Source of the DNA: Palsa-504 sp963808315
Lineage (GTDB): Bacteria; Actinomycetota; Actinomycetes; Streptosporangiales; Streptosporangiaceae
Reading direction: 5' to 3'
DNA length: 64,000 bases
Assembly: GCA_963808315.1 (NCBI GenBank)
Contig: CAWEFK010000031.1
Coordinates: 4,935 to 68,934 of the forward strand
The position numbers were made by a program, and so were the translations under genes. This document shows, piece by piece, positions 1-8,513 of this stretch (the stretch's first letter is position 1; each line of letters opens with the position of its first letter). The notes beneath the pieces were generated by a model. The model saw nothing but the letters and a program-made list of their open reading frames with translations, was not told the origin of the DNA and did not search any database.

Positions 1-14
1 TACGAAGGAGTGAC

Positions 15-1943
15 ATGAGGCATGTCGACATCGCCGCCTCGGTACCCCTGCTTGAGCCGCCGGGCTGGGCAGTGGCCGAGCGTGAGCTGTTCGACCTGCT
101 TGACCGTGCCTGGCGCCGCTTCGCGCGTGACTTCACCGGGCCCGATGGGCGGCTGGATTACCAGCACACGCTGACTACCCGTGACGGCGTGGACGACTTC
201 TACGAGACGTTCTTCAACTGGCCGCAGCTTTACCTGCTCGGCGGGGCGGACGACCTGCTGGCCGAATCCGCGCGCCACTGGGAGGGAGTCACCGCGCAGC
301 TGACTGAGCTGGGCATGCTGTCGGGTGAGTACGAGCGCGGCTATGACTGGTTCCACCAGGGTGAAAGCCTGCTCTTGCTGTACTTCCTGACCATGGCTGA
401 CCCGGCCCGGTGGGCAGAGCGGGCGGTGCGGTTCGCGCGGTTGTACGTCGACCCCGTCCACGGCAACTACGACCCCGTCCGCCGCATTATCCGCCGCCCG
501 CACAACGGCTCAGATCCCGGCCGCAGCGGGCTGTTCGACGGAACGCACTACGCGTGGAATGACCAGGAAGAGAAGAGCTACGGCTTCCCCCTCGACTGGC
601 TGCTGCCCCCGGGCGCTCCCGTGCCGGAACGCGACCAGGATCCCCGGCTGACCAACGAGATGAACGCCCGGATGGGCGTGGGCGATACGGTGGTGAACCT
701 GGCGGCCGCCGGGCTTGTGCTGAACGCCTGGATCCTCACCGGTGACCCGCGCTACCAGAACTGGATCGAGCAGTACGTCGGCGCCTGGCGGGAGCGGGCG
801 GCCGCCAATGACGGGATCGTGCCGGACAACGTCGGGCCGGACGGGGTGGTCGGCAGCCTGCTCGGAGGGCGCTGGTACGGCGGTCACTACGGGTGGTCCT
901 GGCCGCACGGCTGGTACAGCGTCGGCTCCGCTGCCGCCGTGGCCGCGCTGGCCGCCGCGACCGTGACCGGAGACGACGGCTACCTGCACCTGGTGCGCCC
1001 GGCCCTGGACGCGGTCATCGCCCGCGGCACGGTGATGGCCTTCACCGAATCAGACTCTTCCATTACGTCCAAGTGGTGCCCGCAGCTGGGGCCGGCAGTG
1101 ACCGTGCCGACACTGCTCGTCCCGTACCGCTACAGCGACCAGGGCTGGTTCGACTACAACCCGGTTCTGCCATCTGTCCCGGTGGCCTTGTGGCACCACA
1201 CCAGCGATCCGGCCGACCGGCAGCGGCTTGAGGACCTGCGCGAACGGTCGGGTTACGACTGGCGGACGGTCCGCTCCTTCCGCAGCAAGGAGGAGGCCGG
1301 GCACGAAGAGCCGTGGTTCACGTTCCTGGCCGGTGACAACCCGGGCTACCCGGAGAAGATCCTGGCCGCGGCGCAGGCCCAGGCCCGTCACCGGCTCGCC
1401 CGCATGCTGGCTTACCGCAGCGGTGACGTCGCAGAAGCCGACATTCACCTGTGGCAGCAGTCAAATCCGGTCGTCACCGAAGCTCTAGTGCAGCTCACCT
1501 GGGGTGGCCCGCAAGTCATCTACAACGGCGGACTGCAGCAGGCCCGCGTCCGCTACTACGACGCCATCCGCCGCCGTCCCGGCCTGCCGCCAGGGGTGGC
1601 CGCCCTGGTATCTAGCATCGTGCCTGAGGCCACCGTGGTCGAGCTCGTCAACCTCGACGCGGAGGACGAACGCCGTGTCATCGTCCAGGCTGGGGCGTTC
1701 GCCGAGCACGCGATCGAGGACGTGCGCTACACCGCGTGCGAGGACGGTTCCTGGCTCGGCGACCCCTATGACTACGGGCACGGCGACCCCGCCGTTACCG
1801 AGCGTCGCGCGGATGTCCGCGGGCCATGGCTCACCGTGCGCCTGCCCGCTTCCACCCGCGTCCGCCTGACCCTGAGCCTGGCGATGCGGGCCAGGAAGCC
1901 GTCCTACGCGAGCCCCTTCGACCATCCTGGGGACAGCCTATGA
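15..1943 (+). CDS. Unrecognised 642-aa protein, possibly an alpha-barrel carbohydrate-active enzyme
   Basis: The start ATG follows GAAGGAG with a short spacer. The protein has no signal peptide. Its first 500 residues are rich in Trp, Tyr and paired helices with Gly-rich turns (for example WYGGHYGWSWPHGW near residue 290), which resembles the (alpha/alpha)6 toroids of glycoside hydrolases and epimerases. The last 110 residues look like a beta domain. It converges on a GH127 gene and lies beside a sugar ABC locus, which supports a role in oligosaccharide breakdown. I do not recognise a named family, so the enzymatic role is inference. The stop overlaps the next ORF by 4 nt. Confidence 0.8.
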   Translation: MRHVDIAASVPLLEPPGWAVAERELFDLLDRAWRRFARDFTGPDGRLDYQHTLTTRDGVDDFYETFFNWPQLYLLGGADDLLAESARHWEGVTAQLTELGMLSGEYERGYDWFHQGESLLLLYFLTMADPARWAERAVRFARLYVDPVHGNYDPVRRIIRRPHNGSDPGRSGLFDGTHYAWNDQEEKSYGFPLDWLLPPGAPVPERDQDPRLTNEMNARMGVGDTVVNLAAAGLVLNAWILTGDPRYQNWIEQYVGAWRERAAANDGIVPDNVGPDGVVGSLLGGRWYGGHYGWSWPHGWYSVGSAAAVAALAAATVTGDDGYLHLVRPALDAVIARGTVMAFTESDSSITSKWCPQLGPAVTVPTLLVPYRYSDQGWFDYNPVLPSVPVALWHHTSDPADRQRLEDLRERSGYDWRTVRSFRSKEEAGHEEPWFTFLAGDNPGYPEKILAAAQAQARHRLARMLAYRSGDVAEADIHLWQQSNPVVTEALVQLTWGGPQVIYNGGLQQARVRYYDAIRRRPGLPPGVAALVSSIVPEATVVELVNLDAEDERRVIVQAGAFAEHAIEDVRYTACEDGSWLGDPYDYGHGDPAVTERRADVRGPWLTVRLPASTRVRLTLSLAMRARKPSYASPFDHPGDSL

Positions 1944-2170
1944 ACATCCGCACAACGAAGGCTGTTTCCGGACTGTACTGGGCGCGGACATGCGTGGCCG
2001 GGTCAGGCAGGACGAAGATCATGATCTCCGGCGTTGCTTACCACGTCTGGTATCTCAGCCAGTTCGCGACGCCGTACCCCGGTTACGTTGCCGAGCCCGG
2101 CACACCCGCTGGAGTGGCGCTAGCGGTGGACGGCGGCGTGGCCGGCCTGCGGCTGCGCCCGGGCACGTGA
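1940..2170 (+). CDS. Small 76-aa ORF, probably the remnant of a larger gene
   Basis: The ATG overlaps the stop of the 642-aa gene (ATGA) and its own stop overlaps the GTG of the next remnant (GTGA), so the reading frame is coupled on both sides. The stretch EPGTPAGVALAVD followed by a Gly-rich end faintly resembles the TPAGV motif of fumarylacetoacetate-hydrolase-type enzymes of sugar-acid catabolism. The match is weak. It may be the decayed tail of such a gene. Confidence 0.3.
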   Translation: MNIRTTKAVSGLYWARTCVAGSGRTKIMISGVAYHVWYLSQFATPYPGYVAEPGTPAGVALAVDGGVAGLRLRPGT

Positions 2171-2423
2171 CCGTTCTCGATGCCCACCTGCACCTGTGGG
2201 ACCTGAGAACGCGGCCGCAGCCGTGGTCGTCCAGGCAGGCGACACCACCGGTGAGACGCTCGACCTGCTCGCACTGGCCGCGACCACCCCGAAGCTCGCC
2301 GCGCTGCGCATGGCACCGGGCGGCAGCAAGCTGGTGGCTGTCCGCCACCAGCTGCAAGCGGAGCCCGACCCTCGCTACCTGGCCAGGCCCGGAGTACGGA
2401 ACGGGCTCACCGCGCGGTACCCG
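2167..2423 (+). pseudogene. Decayed amidohydrolase (fuconolactonase-like) gene, 5' part
   Basis: From GTG 2167 the frame reads VTVLDAHLHLWDLRTRPQPW, the metal-binding start of amidohydrolase-2/L-fuconolactonase proteins (DAHxHxWD). The homology then jumps to another frame (VVVQAGDTTGETLDLLALA, then RHQLQAEPDPRYLARPGVR), also typical of this family, and stops after about 85 residues where about 280 are expected. At least one frameshift and a large deletion are needed, so no functional enzyme is made. Confidence 0.6.
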
Positions 2424-2580
2424 CCTTCCTGCCGCTGCCCTGCAGTTTCCCCTGCGCCACCCGGCGGTGGTATCGGTAGTCGCCGGCCTGCGTACGGCAG
2501 GCGAGGCAGACGAGGCCGTGCACCTGCTGGCTGAGCCAGTACCACAGGCGGCATGGGCGGAACTGACGGCAGGTAGCTGA
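2424..2580 (+). pseudogene. 3' remnant of an aldo/keto reductase gene
   Basis: About 50 residues (AALQFPLRHPAVVSVVAGLR and the following EADEAVHLL ... PVPQAAWAEL) match the C-terminal cofactor-binding end of L-fucose/D-threo-aldose dehydrogenase-type aldo/keto reductases. The N-terminal 270 residues are missing. The remnant abuts the amidohydrolase remnant, so a deletion fused the two genes. Together they suggest a former deoxy-sugar catabolic operon behind the 642-aa gene. Confidence 0.6.
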
Positions 2581-2652
2581 TCGCGGACAACTGCCAGGTA
2601 CTGACCCTGCCCGTGCGAGGAGGTGCGTGCTGCGGCGCATCGGTCCTGCCGA

Positions 2653-4584
2653 TTATCGCGAGTCGCCGGGAGCCACCGCGCATGCCGGGCGGTCCAGGCT
2701 CCTGATCGGAAGCCAGACGCGCATCGTGCCGGGACCGCGATTGGCCCACTGATGGTAAGGGATGAGCCGGACTCGTACGCGTTCGCCTTCCTGCTCGTCC
2801 GGCTCGGCCTGGTACGGCCACCCCGCCGAGGCCGGCGGGCGGCGGTAGACGTCGATGGTGGCGCTCTCCTCGCTGATGCCGATGCTTCCCGGATCGGCCG
2901 TGATCTCGTTGACGGTCCATCCCGGCGGAAGGTCGGCCGACTCCAGGGCGAGCACGAGCGGCCCCCGCTCCACCGCGAACGTGCCACGGACGGCATCGAC
3001 GCGGGCGTCGGGGTAGGTCGCCCGCGGCGCGCCAGGAAACGTGACGTTGATGGACTCGCCGGCCCGGAAGATGCGGCTGATCTCGATATATCCCGGAGCC
3101 CGCGTGGTCGGGCTCTCGCTCAGCACGGCGGAACCACGCGCCCACGCGGGCACTCGCAGCCGGAGGGTCAGCTCTTCGGCGGGCGCCTCGATGATCTCCA
3201 CCGAGATGGCGCCGCTGGCGGGATAGGCGCCGGAAACCCGCAGTGTGACGGTTCCCGCGCCCAGCGCCGTGGACACGCGGTAGTCACCGTACTGGTGCAG
3301 CTGGACACCGTGCTCGCTGGCCGTCGCAAAGTACAGGCTGACGCTCGCTAGCGTGCGCGCGACATTGGTGGGGCAGCAGGAGACCTCGAACCAGGGCGCG
3401 CGGAGCCCCGATTCCGCGCGATGGCTGAGCTGATGCTGGTCGGGTACCGAGCCGGGGGTCCGCTGGTGAAGCGTGTTCGTGTAGTAGAACGCGCGCCCAT
3501 CCGCCCTCGGGGACGCGAGAACGTTGTTCAGGAGCGTGCGCTCGATCAGGTTCGAGTACTGATCAAGGCCGGTGGCCAGCAGGAGCCTCCAGCTCAGCAT
3601 CACCAGCGCGATGCCCGCGCAGGTCTCGGCGTAAGCACGGTCGGCGGGCAGCTCGAAGTCATCGCCGAAGGCCTCGTCCTGGTGATGCGAGCCGGCTCCG
3701 CCGGTGATGTAGGTACGGCGGGCCACGCCGTTGGCCCACTGCTCGCGTACCGCGGCTGACAGGTCCTCGTCGCCTGTCTCCGTCGCCACGTCCAGCGCGC
3801 CCGAGGCAAGGTAGAGAGCACGTACGGCGTGGCCGCGCATGGTCCTCGCCTGCCGGACCGGGATGTCGTCCTGGAAGTACTCCTGGCCGAAGGGATGGAT
3901 CCCGAGCGTGCCTGTGCCACGGCGCTCGATGAACAGCCGGGCGAGTTCGAGGTAGCTTCCCTCCTCCGTCGCGCGGGCGAGCTCCACGAGTGCCATCTCG
4001 ATTTCCGGATGACCGCAGACTCCTACCCGGCCGCCCGGGCCGAACTGGTCGTAGACGTGATCCGCGAGGCGGCGCGCGACCTGCGGGAGGAGATCGTCGT
4101 GGCCGGTTCGCAGCCGGGCGACGGCCGCCTGGAAGAGATGTCCGAAGCAGTACAGCTCGTGGCCGGACTCAAGGCTGGAGTACCGGGGCGGCTGCCCGGA
4201 CCCCCCGAAGCTGGTGTGCAGGTACCCGTCTGGCCGCTGGGCCGCGGCGACGCGCTCGACCAGCGCCTGGTACCGGCGCTCGAGGTCGCCGGAGTGCTCG
4301 CGCCCCAGTTCCCATGCCATGGCCTCGAGAAGCTTGTAGATCTCGGAGTCGACGAACTCGATGCCGGAGTGCCCGGCGCCGATGGTGCCGGCCGCGGCGT
4401 GGTCGAAGTTGCCGATCCAGCCGATGCGCTCCATCCATGACTCGCAGTGCTCAAGGATCGTGTCCGCGTTCAGCCGCTGCTTCTGCCCCCAGATTCCGCC
4501 GGTGACCTGGATCTCGTCGGCCCCGAGCGGGCGCCAGGTCGAGGTGGACGGATGGACTGGCCCCCCTTGCTTAGCGGACGACAT
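2653..4584 (-). CDS. GH127-type beta-L-arabinofuranosidase (DUF1680), 643 aa
   Basis: Predicted cytoplasmic exo-glycosidase that removes terminal beta-L-arabinofuranose. The GH127 signature residues are visible: Glu320 and Cys322 in YAETCAG, and the Cys403-Cys404 pair in FEVSCCPTN. In characterised members these form the zinc-cysteine site, with one cysteine as nucleophile. Start ATG 4584 lies inside the end of the GH31 gene (14-nt overlap) behind GAAGGAG, so the two are translationally coupled. The length fits the family (about 640 aa). A much longer open frame upstream of this ATG is antisense-like, low-quality sequence and was not used. Confidence 0.88.
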   Translation of the reverse strand: MSSAKQGGPVHPSTSTWRPLGADEIQVTGGIWGQKQRLNADTILEHCESWMERIGWIGNFDHAAAGTIGAGHSGIEFVDSEIYKLLEAMAWELGREHSGDLERRYQALVERVAAAQRPDGYLHTSFGGSGQPPRYSSLESGHELYCFGHLFQAAVARLRTGHDDLLPQVARRLADHVYDQFGPGGRVGVCGHPEIEMALVELARATEEGSYLELARLFIERRGTGTLGIHPFGQEYFQDDIPVRQARTMRGHAVRALYLASGALDVATETGDEDLSAAVREQWANGVARRTYITGGAGSHHQDEAFGDDFELPADRAYAETCAGIALVMLSWRLLLATGLDQYSNLIERTLLNNVLASPRADGRAFYYTNTLHQRTPGSVPDQHQLSHRAESGLRAPWFEVSCCPTNVARTLASVSLYFATASEHGVQLHQYGDYRVSTALGAGTVTLRVSGAYPASGAISVEIIEAPAEELTLRLRVPAWARGSAVLSESPTTRAPGYIEISRIFRAGESINVTFPGAPRATYPDARVDAVRGTFAVERGPLVLALESADLPPGWTVNEITADPGSIGISEESATIDVYRRPPASAGWPYQAEPDEQEGERVRVRLIPYHQWANRGPGTMRVWLPIRSLDRPACAVAPGDSR

Positions 4585-6607
4585 CGAGTACCTCTGCTCC
4601 TTCGCTTGCGAAGACGGGGATGCGGTCAAGAGAGAGCGGTACCGCCACGATGGTTCCCCCGTCATGCCTGTCGCCCGTCCCGGCCGTGACCCAGGTGCGG
4701 CCTTCCGGCAGGTAGACATCGCGCACGCGGGCCCCCGGCTCAAGGACCGGGGCGATGAGGAGGTCGGGTCCGAGCAGGAACTCGTCCTCGGTTCGCCACG
4801 CGTCCTGGTCGTGGGGGAAGTCGACCCAGAGCGGCCGCATCGGCGGCACGCCATCCCGTGCCGCCACCCGCATCTGCTCGTGGAGGTAGGGACGCAGCCG
4901 CTCACGCAGCCGCAGGACGGCAACGATCCGCTCATAGGCCGCCGCGCCGTACGACCACACCTCATTCGGCCCGCCCGTCATGGTGTGGCCGGTGGGTACG
5001 CGCGGATTCCGGTCGCCGTGCAGGCGGAACAGCGGGCAGAACGCGCCGTACTGGAACCAGCGGACGATGAGTTCCTGATACGCCGGGTTACCCGGGTCGC
5101 CGCCGTGAAAACCGCCGATGTCGGTTGTCCACCAGGGGATGCCGGAGATCGCGATGCTCAGGCCGGCCCGAACCTGCCGGCGCAGCGCATCCCACGTCGC
5201 CGGGATGTCGCCCGACCATACCGCCGTGCCGAAACGCGCCGATCCGGCCCAGGCGGACCTGGACAGCAGGACTGTCTGCTCCTCTCCCGCCGTGGCCATG
5301 CCGTCGGCGAATAGCCTGGCGTTCTCACGCGGGTAGATGCCGGCGACCTCCGCGCCGGGGCCCGCGTACAGGGACAGGTTGGCGGGGTTCGCGGGGTTGA
5401 GCTCGGGCTCGGAGGCGTCGAGCCAGAAGACGCGGACGCCCCGGGCTAGGTAGTTCTTTTTCACTAGGCTCCATACGTACTCGCGGGCCCGCGGATTCGT
5501 CGGGTCGTAGAACGCCACCGGCATCGGCGTGCCCATCCCCTTGTCGGCGATGACCTGCTGGAATTCCACGCCCTGGTCGGCGCCGACGAGCAGGCCGCGG
5601 TCGTGGAACTCGCCGTAGTTCTCGCTGAGGGGAGAGACGGTGGGCCAGATCGACACCATGAGCTCGACGCCCATCTGGCGCAGCTCGGCGACCATCGCGT
5701 CGGGATCGGGCCACTCGCTTTCGTCGAAGCGGTAGTCGCCCATGGCGGACCAGTGAAAGAAGTCGGCGACGATCACCGACAGCGGCAGGCCGCGGCGCTT
5801 GTACTCGCGGGCCACCGTCAGAAGCTCCTCCTGCGTGCGGTAGCGGAGCTTGGACTGCCAGAACCCGCTGGCCCACGCGGGCAGCTCGGGCGCATGACCG
5901 GTGGCGTCCGCGTAGCGGGCGAGGATGTCCGCCGGGTCGGGGGAGGCCGTGAGCCAGTAGTCGATCTCGCGTGCCTGCCCGGCCTGCCAGCGGGTGGCGT
6001 TCTCAGCGAATTCGACCCTGCCGACGGCCGGCGAGTTCCACAAAAGACCATAACCACGATCGGAGAGAACGAACGGTATGCTCACCTCCCCGTTGCGCTG
6101 GATGAGGTCAAGCGCGAGGCCCTTGAGGTTGAGCTTGCCGTGCGTGCGCTGCCCGAGTCCGAAGAGGCGCTCGCCGTGGTAGGCCGTGAACTGCTGGTGG
6201 ATCTCGTACGCGCCGGATCGATTGCCTGCGAAGACGCGGGCGCCTGGCATCCAGAAGTGCTCTCTGCTCTCGGCGAGAAGCTCACTTCCGCCGCTCTCAC
6301 CGCTCCCGCCGCTCGTGCGGAAGGTGATCAAGGGTTCGGGATAGCTGGTGGCCGTGTCGAAGTCGACGTCCACGCGCAGGCGCCCGGTCGTCAGCGAAGC
6401 GCGCGTTCCGTCCGTGGTGATATGGACGCCGGCGTCTCCGCCGGTGCCCGGGGGCGGGTTTTCGGCGAGCGCGCCGGCGCTCTCGGCCGGGATGCGGTGC
6501 TGGGCCGCGCGCACGCGCACGCTGTCGGCACCCCAGGCCTGGATGCGGATCACCTCGTGCCGGTGCCGCACCTCGAGGATGCCGTTGTCGTAGTGATAGC
6601 TCACCAT
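4571..6607 (-). CDS. GH31 family glycosidase (alpha-xylosidase/alpha-glucosidase type), 678 aa
   Basis: Retaining alpha-glycosidase of clan GH-D. An N-terminal beta-sandwich (residues 1-220) precedes the TIM barrel. The nucleophile is Asp397 in VFWLDASEPE and the likely acid/base is Asp467 in VWSGDIPATW. The WLDxxEPE form is usual for alpha-xylosidase-like members. No signal peptide is present, so it should act on oligosaccharides imported by the neighbouring ABC system. It is the fourth gene of the minus-strand operon, 91 nt behind the second permease. Confidence 0.88.
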   Translation of the reverse strand: MVSYHYDNGILEVRHRHEVIRIQAWGADSVRVRAAQHRIPAESAGALAENPPPGTGGDAGVHITTDGTRASLTTGRLRVDVDFDTATSYPEPLITFRTSGGSGESGGSELLAESREHFWMPGARVFAGNRSGAYEIHQQFTAYHGERLFGLGQRTHGKLNLKGLALDLIQRNGEVSIPFVLSDRGYGLLWNSPAVGRVEFAENATRWQAGQAREIDYWLTASPDPADILARYADATGHAPELPAWASGFWQSKLRYRTQEELLTVAREYKRRGLPLSVIVADFFHWSAMGDYRFDESEWPDPDAMVAELRQMGVELMVSIWPTVSPLSENYGEFHDRGLLVGADQGVEFQQVIADKGMGTPMPVAFYDPTNPRAREYVWSLVKKNYLARGVRVFWLDASEPELNPANPANLSLYAGPGAEVAGIYPRENARLFADGMATAGEEQTVLLSRSAWAGSARFGTAVWSGDIPATWDALRRQVRAGLSIAISGIPWWTTDIGGFHGGDPGNPAYQELIVRWFQYGAFCPLFRLHGDRNPRVPTGHTMTGGPNEVWSYGAAAYERIVAVLRLRERLRPYLHEQMRVAARDGVPPMRPLWVDFPHDQDAWRTEDEFLLGPDLLIAPVLEPGARVRDVYLPEGRTWVTAGTGDRHDGGTIVAVPLSLDRIPVFASEGAEVLDVVR

Positions 6608-6698
6608 GGCGGTGTTGTCCGTCCCGACGTCGAGCGGGCAGCACCCTGTCGCGCCGCCCGGATGAATGAAGACCTCGCCTGCCGCTCGATGGCTGGTC

Positions 6699-7514
6699 CT
6701 AGTCCTTGACGGCCCCTGCGGTCACGCCGGCGGCGACGTAGCGCTGCGCGAGGACGAGCAGCACGGCCGCAGGAACCGAGGCGACGACGGCGGTCGCCAT
6801 GATCGCGTTCCACTCCTGGTTGTTGTTGCCGATGTAGGCGTAGATGCCGAGCGTGATCGGCCGGAGCGAACCACCGCCGTCAAGCGTGTTGGCGAACAAG
6901 AAGTCCGACCACGCCCACAGGAACGCGAAGAGCGAGACGGTGACGATCGCGTTCCTGCTCACCGGCACGATGATCGACGCGAACATCCGGAAGGTCCCTG
7001 CCCCGTCAATGCGGGCGGCCTGAAGCAGCTCCTCCGGTATCCGCGACATGAACGCGGTGAAGATGAGCACGCCGAAGGGCACCGCGATGGTGGAGTCGGC
7101 GAGGATGAGGCCCCACACGGAGTTGAGCACGCCGAGCTTGATGTAGATGGTGTAGAAGCCCATCGTCATGACGATCGCCGGGATCATCTGGGCGATCAAC
7201 AGCGCGAAGGTCAGCGCGCCGCCGCCGCGCGGCCGCAGCTTGGCCAGCGAGAACCCGGCCGGCGCAGCGAGCACGAGCGTGAGCGCGACCGTCCCGAGCC
7301 CGATGAGCAGGCTGGTGCCCAGATACGGCAGCTGCTGGTGCAGGACGACCGTGTAGCCCTGGAGCGTCCCGTCGATCGGTACCAGGTTGGGCGGGCTCTT
7401 GCGCATGTTCGACGTCTTCGTCAGGGAGACGTTGACCATCCAGTAGACGGGGAACAGCATCGCGGCGGTGAACAGGACGCCGAGCGCGGTGAGCCACCAG
7501 GAGCGCCGGTTCAT
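6699..7514 (-). CDS. Sugar ABC transporter permease, MsmG/AraQ type, 271 aa
   Basis: Inner-membrane subunit of a CUT1 carbohydrate importer. Six hydrophobic segments are visible, and the EAA-loop motif (EELLQAARIDGAGTFRMF) contacts the ATPase. Start ATG 7514 overlaps the stop of the partner permease by 4 nt (ATGA). Longer upstream reading is out of the family alignment. No ATPase gene is in the operon, as is common in actinobacteria, where one MsiK-like ATPase serves many importers; that is inference here. Confidence 0.92.
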   Translation of the reverse strand: MNRRSWWLTALGVLFTAAMLFPVYWMVNVSLTKTSNMRKSPPNLVPIDGTLQGYTVVLHQQLPYLGTSLLIGLGTVALTLVLAAPAGFSLAKLRPRGGGALTFALLIAQMIPAIVMTMGFYTIYIKLGVLNSVWGLILADSTIAVPFGVLIFTAFMSRIPEELLQAARIDGAGTFRMFASIIVPVSRNAIVTVSLFAFLWAWSDFLFANTLDGGGSLRPITLGIYAYIGNNNQEWNAIMATAVVASVPAAVLLVLAQRYVAAGVTAGAVKD

Positions 7515-8488
7515 ATCAGCTCCAGTCTGCGGCGGGCACGGATGTAGACGAGGCTGAAGAGGACGGCGATGATGATCAGCAGGTTTCCCACGGCCGCCGC
7601 GGAACTGAAGTCGGGCAGGAGTGAGCCGAACCCGAGCTGGTAGGACCAGATCGCCAGGGTCGTCGACGCCGTCCCCGGTCCGCCGCGGGTCATGATCCAG
7701 ATGATGTCGAAGACTTTCAGCGTGTAGACGAAGCCGAGCAGCAAGGTGATCGCGGACACCGGTCGCAGCAGCGGGAAGGTGATCCGCCAGAAGCGCTGCC
7801 ACCCGTTGGCACCGTCGATCGCGGCGGCCTCGAAGACGTCAGGCGAGATGCTCTGCAGCCCGCTGTACATGATGACGAGGTTGAACGGTATGCCGATCCA
7901 GATGTTCGCGATCAGCACGGCGATCAGGGACCAGCGCGGCGAGGTGAGCCAGTCGACCTGCCCGATGCCGAAGGCCCGCAGGAAGGAGTTCACGATCCCC
8001 GAGTCGCTGTCGAGCATCCACGACCAGGTCGAGGCGGAGACCAGCAGCGGGAGGAGCCACGGCACGAGGAACAGGGCCCTCAGGATGCCGGAGAGACGGA
8101 ACCTGCGGAAGAAGAACACGGCGAGCGCTAGGCCGATGGCGAACTGGAACGCGATCGAGGCGAAGACGAAGACCGTGGTGTTGATGAGGGCGGGGGCGAA
8201 CGTGGAGCTCTCGATCACGTTGGCATAGTTGGAAAATCCCGCGAACGGGGCGTCGCCGGTAATGAACGACGCGAGGGTGTAGCTCCTGATGCTCAGGTCG
8301 ATGTTGCGATAGAGCGGATAGGCGTAAAAGAGGCCGAGGTACACCACCACCGGCGCGATGAAACCCCACGCCGCCAGCTGCGCCCTGCGTCGCGATCTCG
8401 CGCGCTGCGCGCGTGCCGGGGCGGCAAGCGCCGCCGCCCCGGCACCATGACGCGCAGCCGAGCGAGCCTTGGACTGCTCTGTTGTCAT
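7511..8488 (-). CDS. Sugar ABC transporter permease, MsmF/UgpA type, 325 aa
   Basis: First permease of the CUT1 importer. A basic, Ala/Arg-rich cytoplasmic leader of about 50 residues precedes six membrane spans. The EAA loop is EAAAIDGANGWQRFWRITFP. ATG 8488 (MTTEQSKARS) was chosen because it lies just behind the binding-protein stop; an in-frame GTG sits three codons upstream. It overlaps the next permease by 4 nt. Confidence 0.92.
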   Translation of the reverse strand: MTTEQSKARSAARHGAGAAALAAPARAQRARSRRRAQLAAWGFIAPVVVYLGLFYAYPLYRNIDLSIRSYTLASFITGDAPFAGFSNYANVIESSTFAPALINTTVFVFASIAFQFAIGLALAVFFFRRFRLSGILRALFLVPWLLPLLVSASTWSWMLDSDSGIVNSFLRAFGIGQVDWLTSPRWSLIAVLIANIWIGIPFNLVIMYSGLQSISPDVFEAAAIDGANGWQRFWRITFPLLRPVSAITLLLGFVYTLKVFDIIWIMTRGGPGTASTTLAIWSYQLGFGSLLPDFSSAAAVGNLLIIIAVLFSLVYIRARRRLELI

Positions 8489-8513
8489 GGCTCTCACGTC
8501 GGCTGGTCGTGCG

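Noticed and set aside
2653..4965. 770-aa minus-strand frame longer than the GH127 gene
   Set aside because: The extra 127 N-terminal residues are Arg/Ser/Cys-rich sequence overlapping the GH31 gene in another frame; ATG 4584 fits the family.
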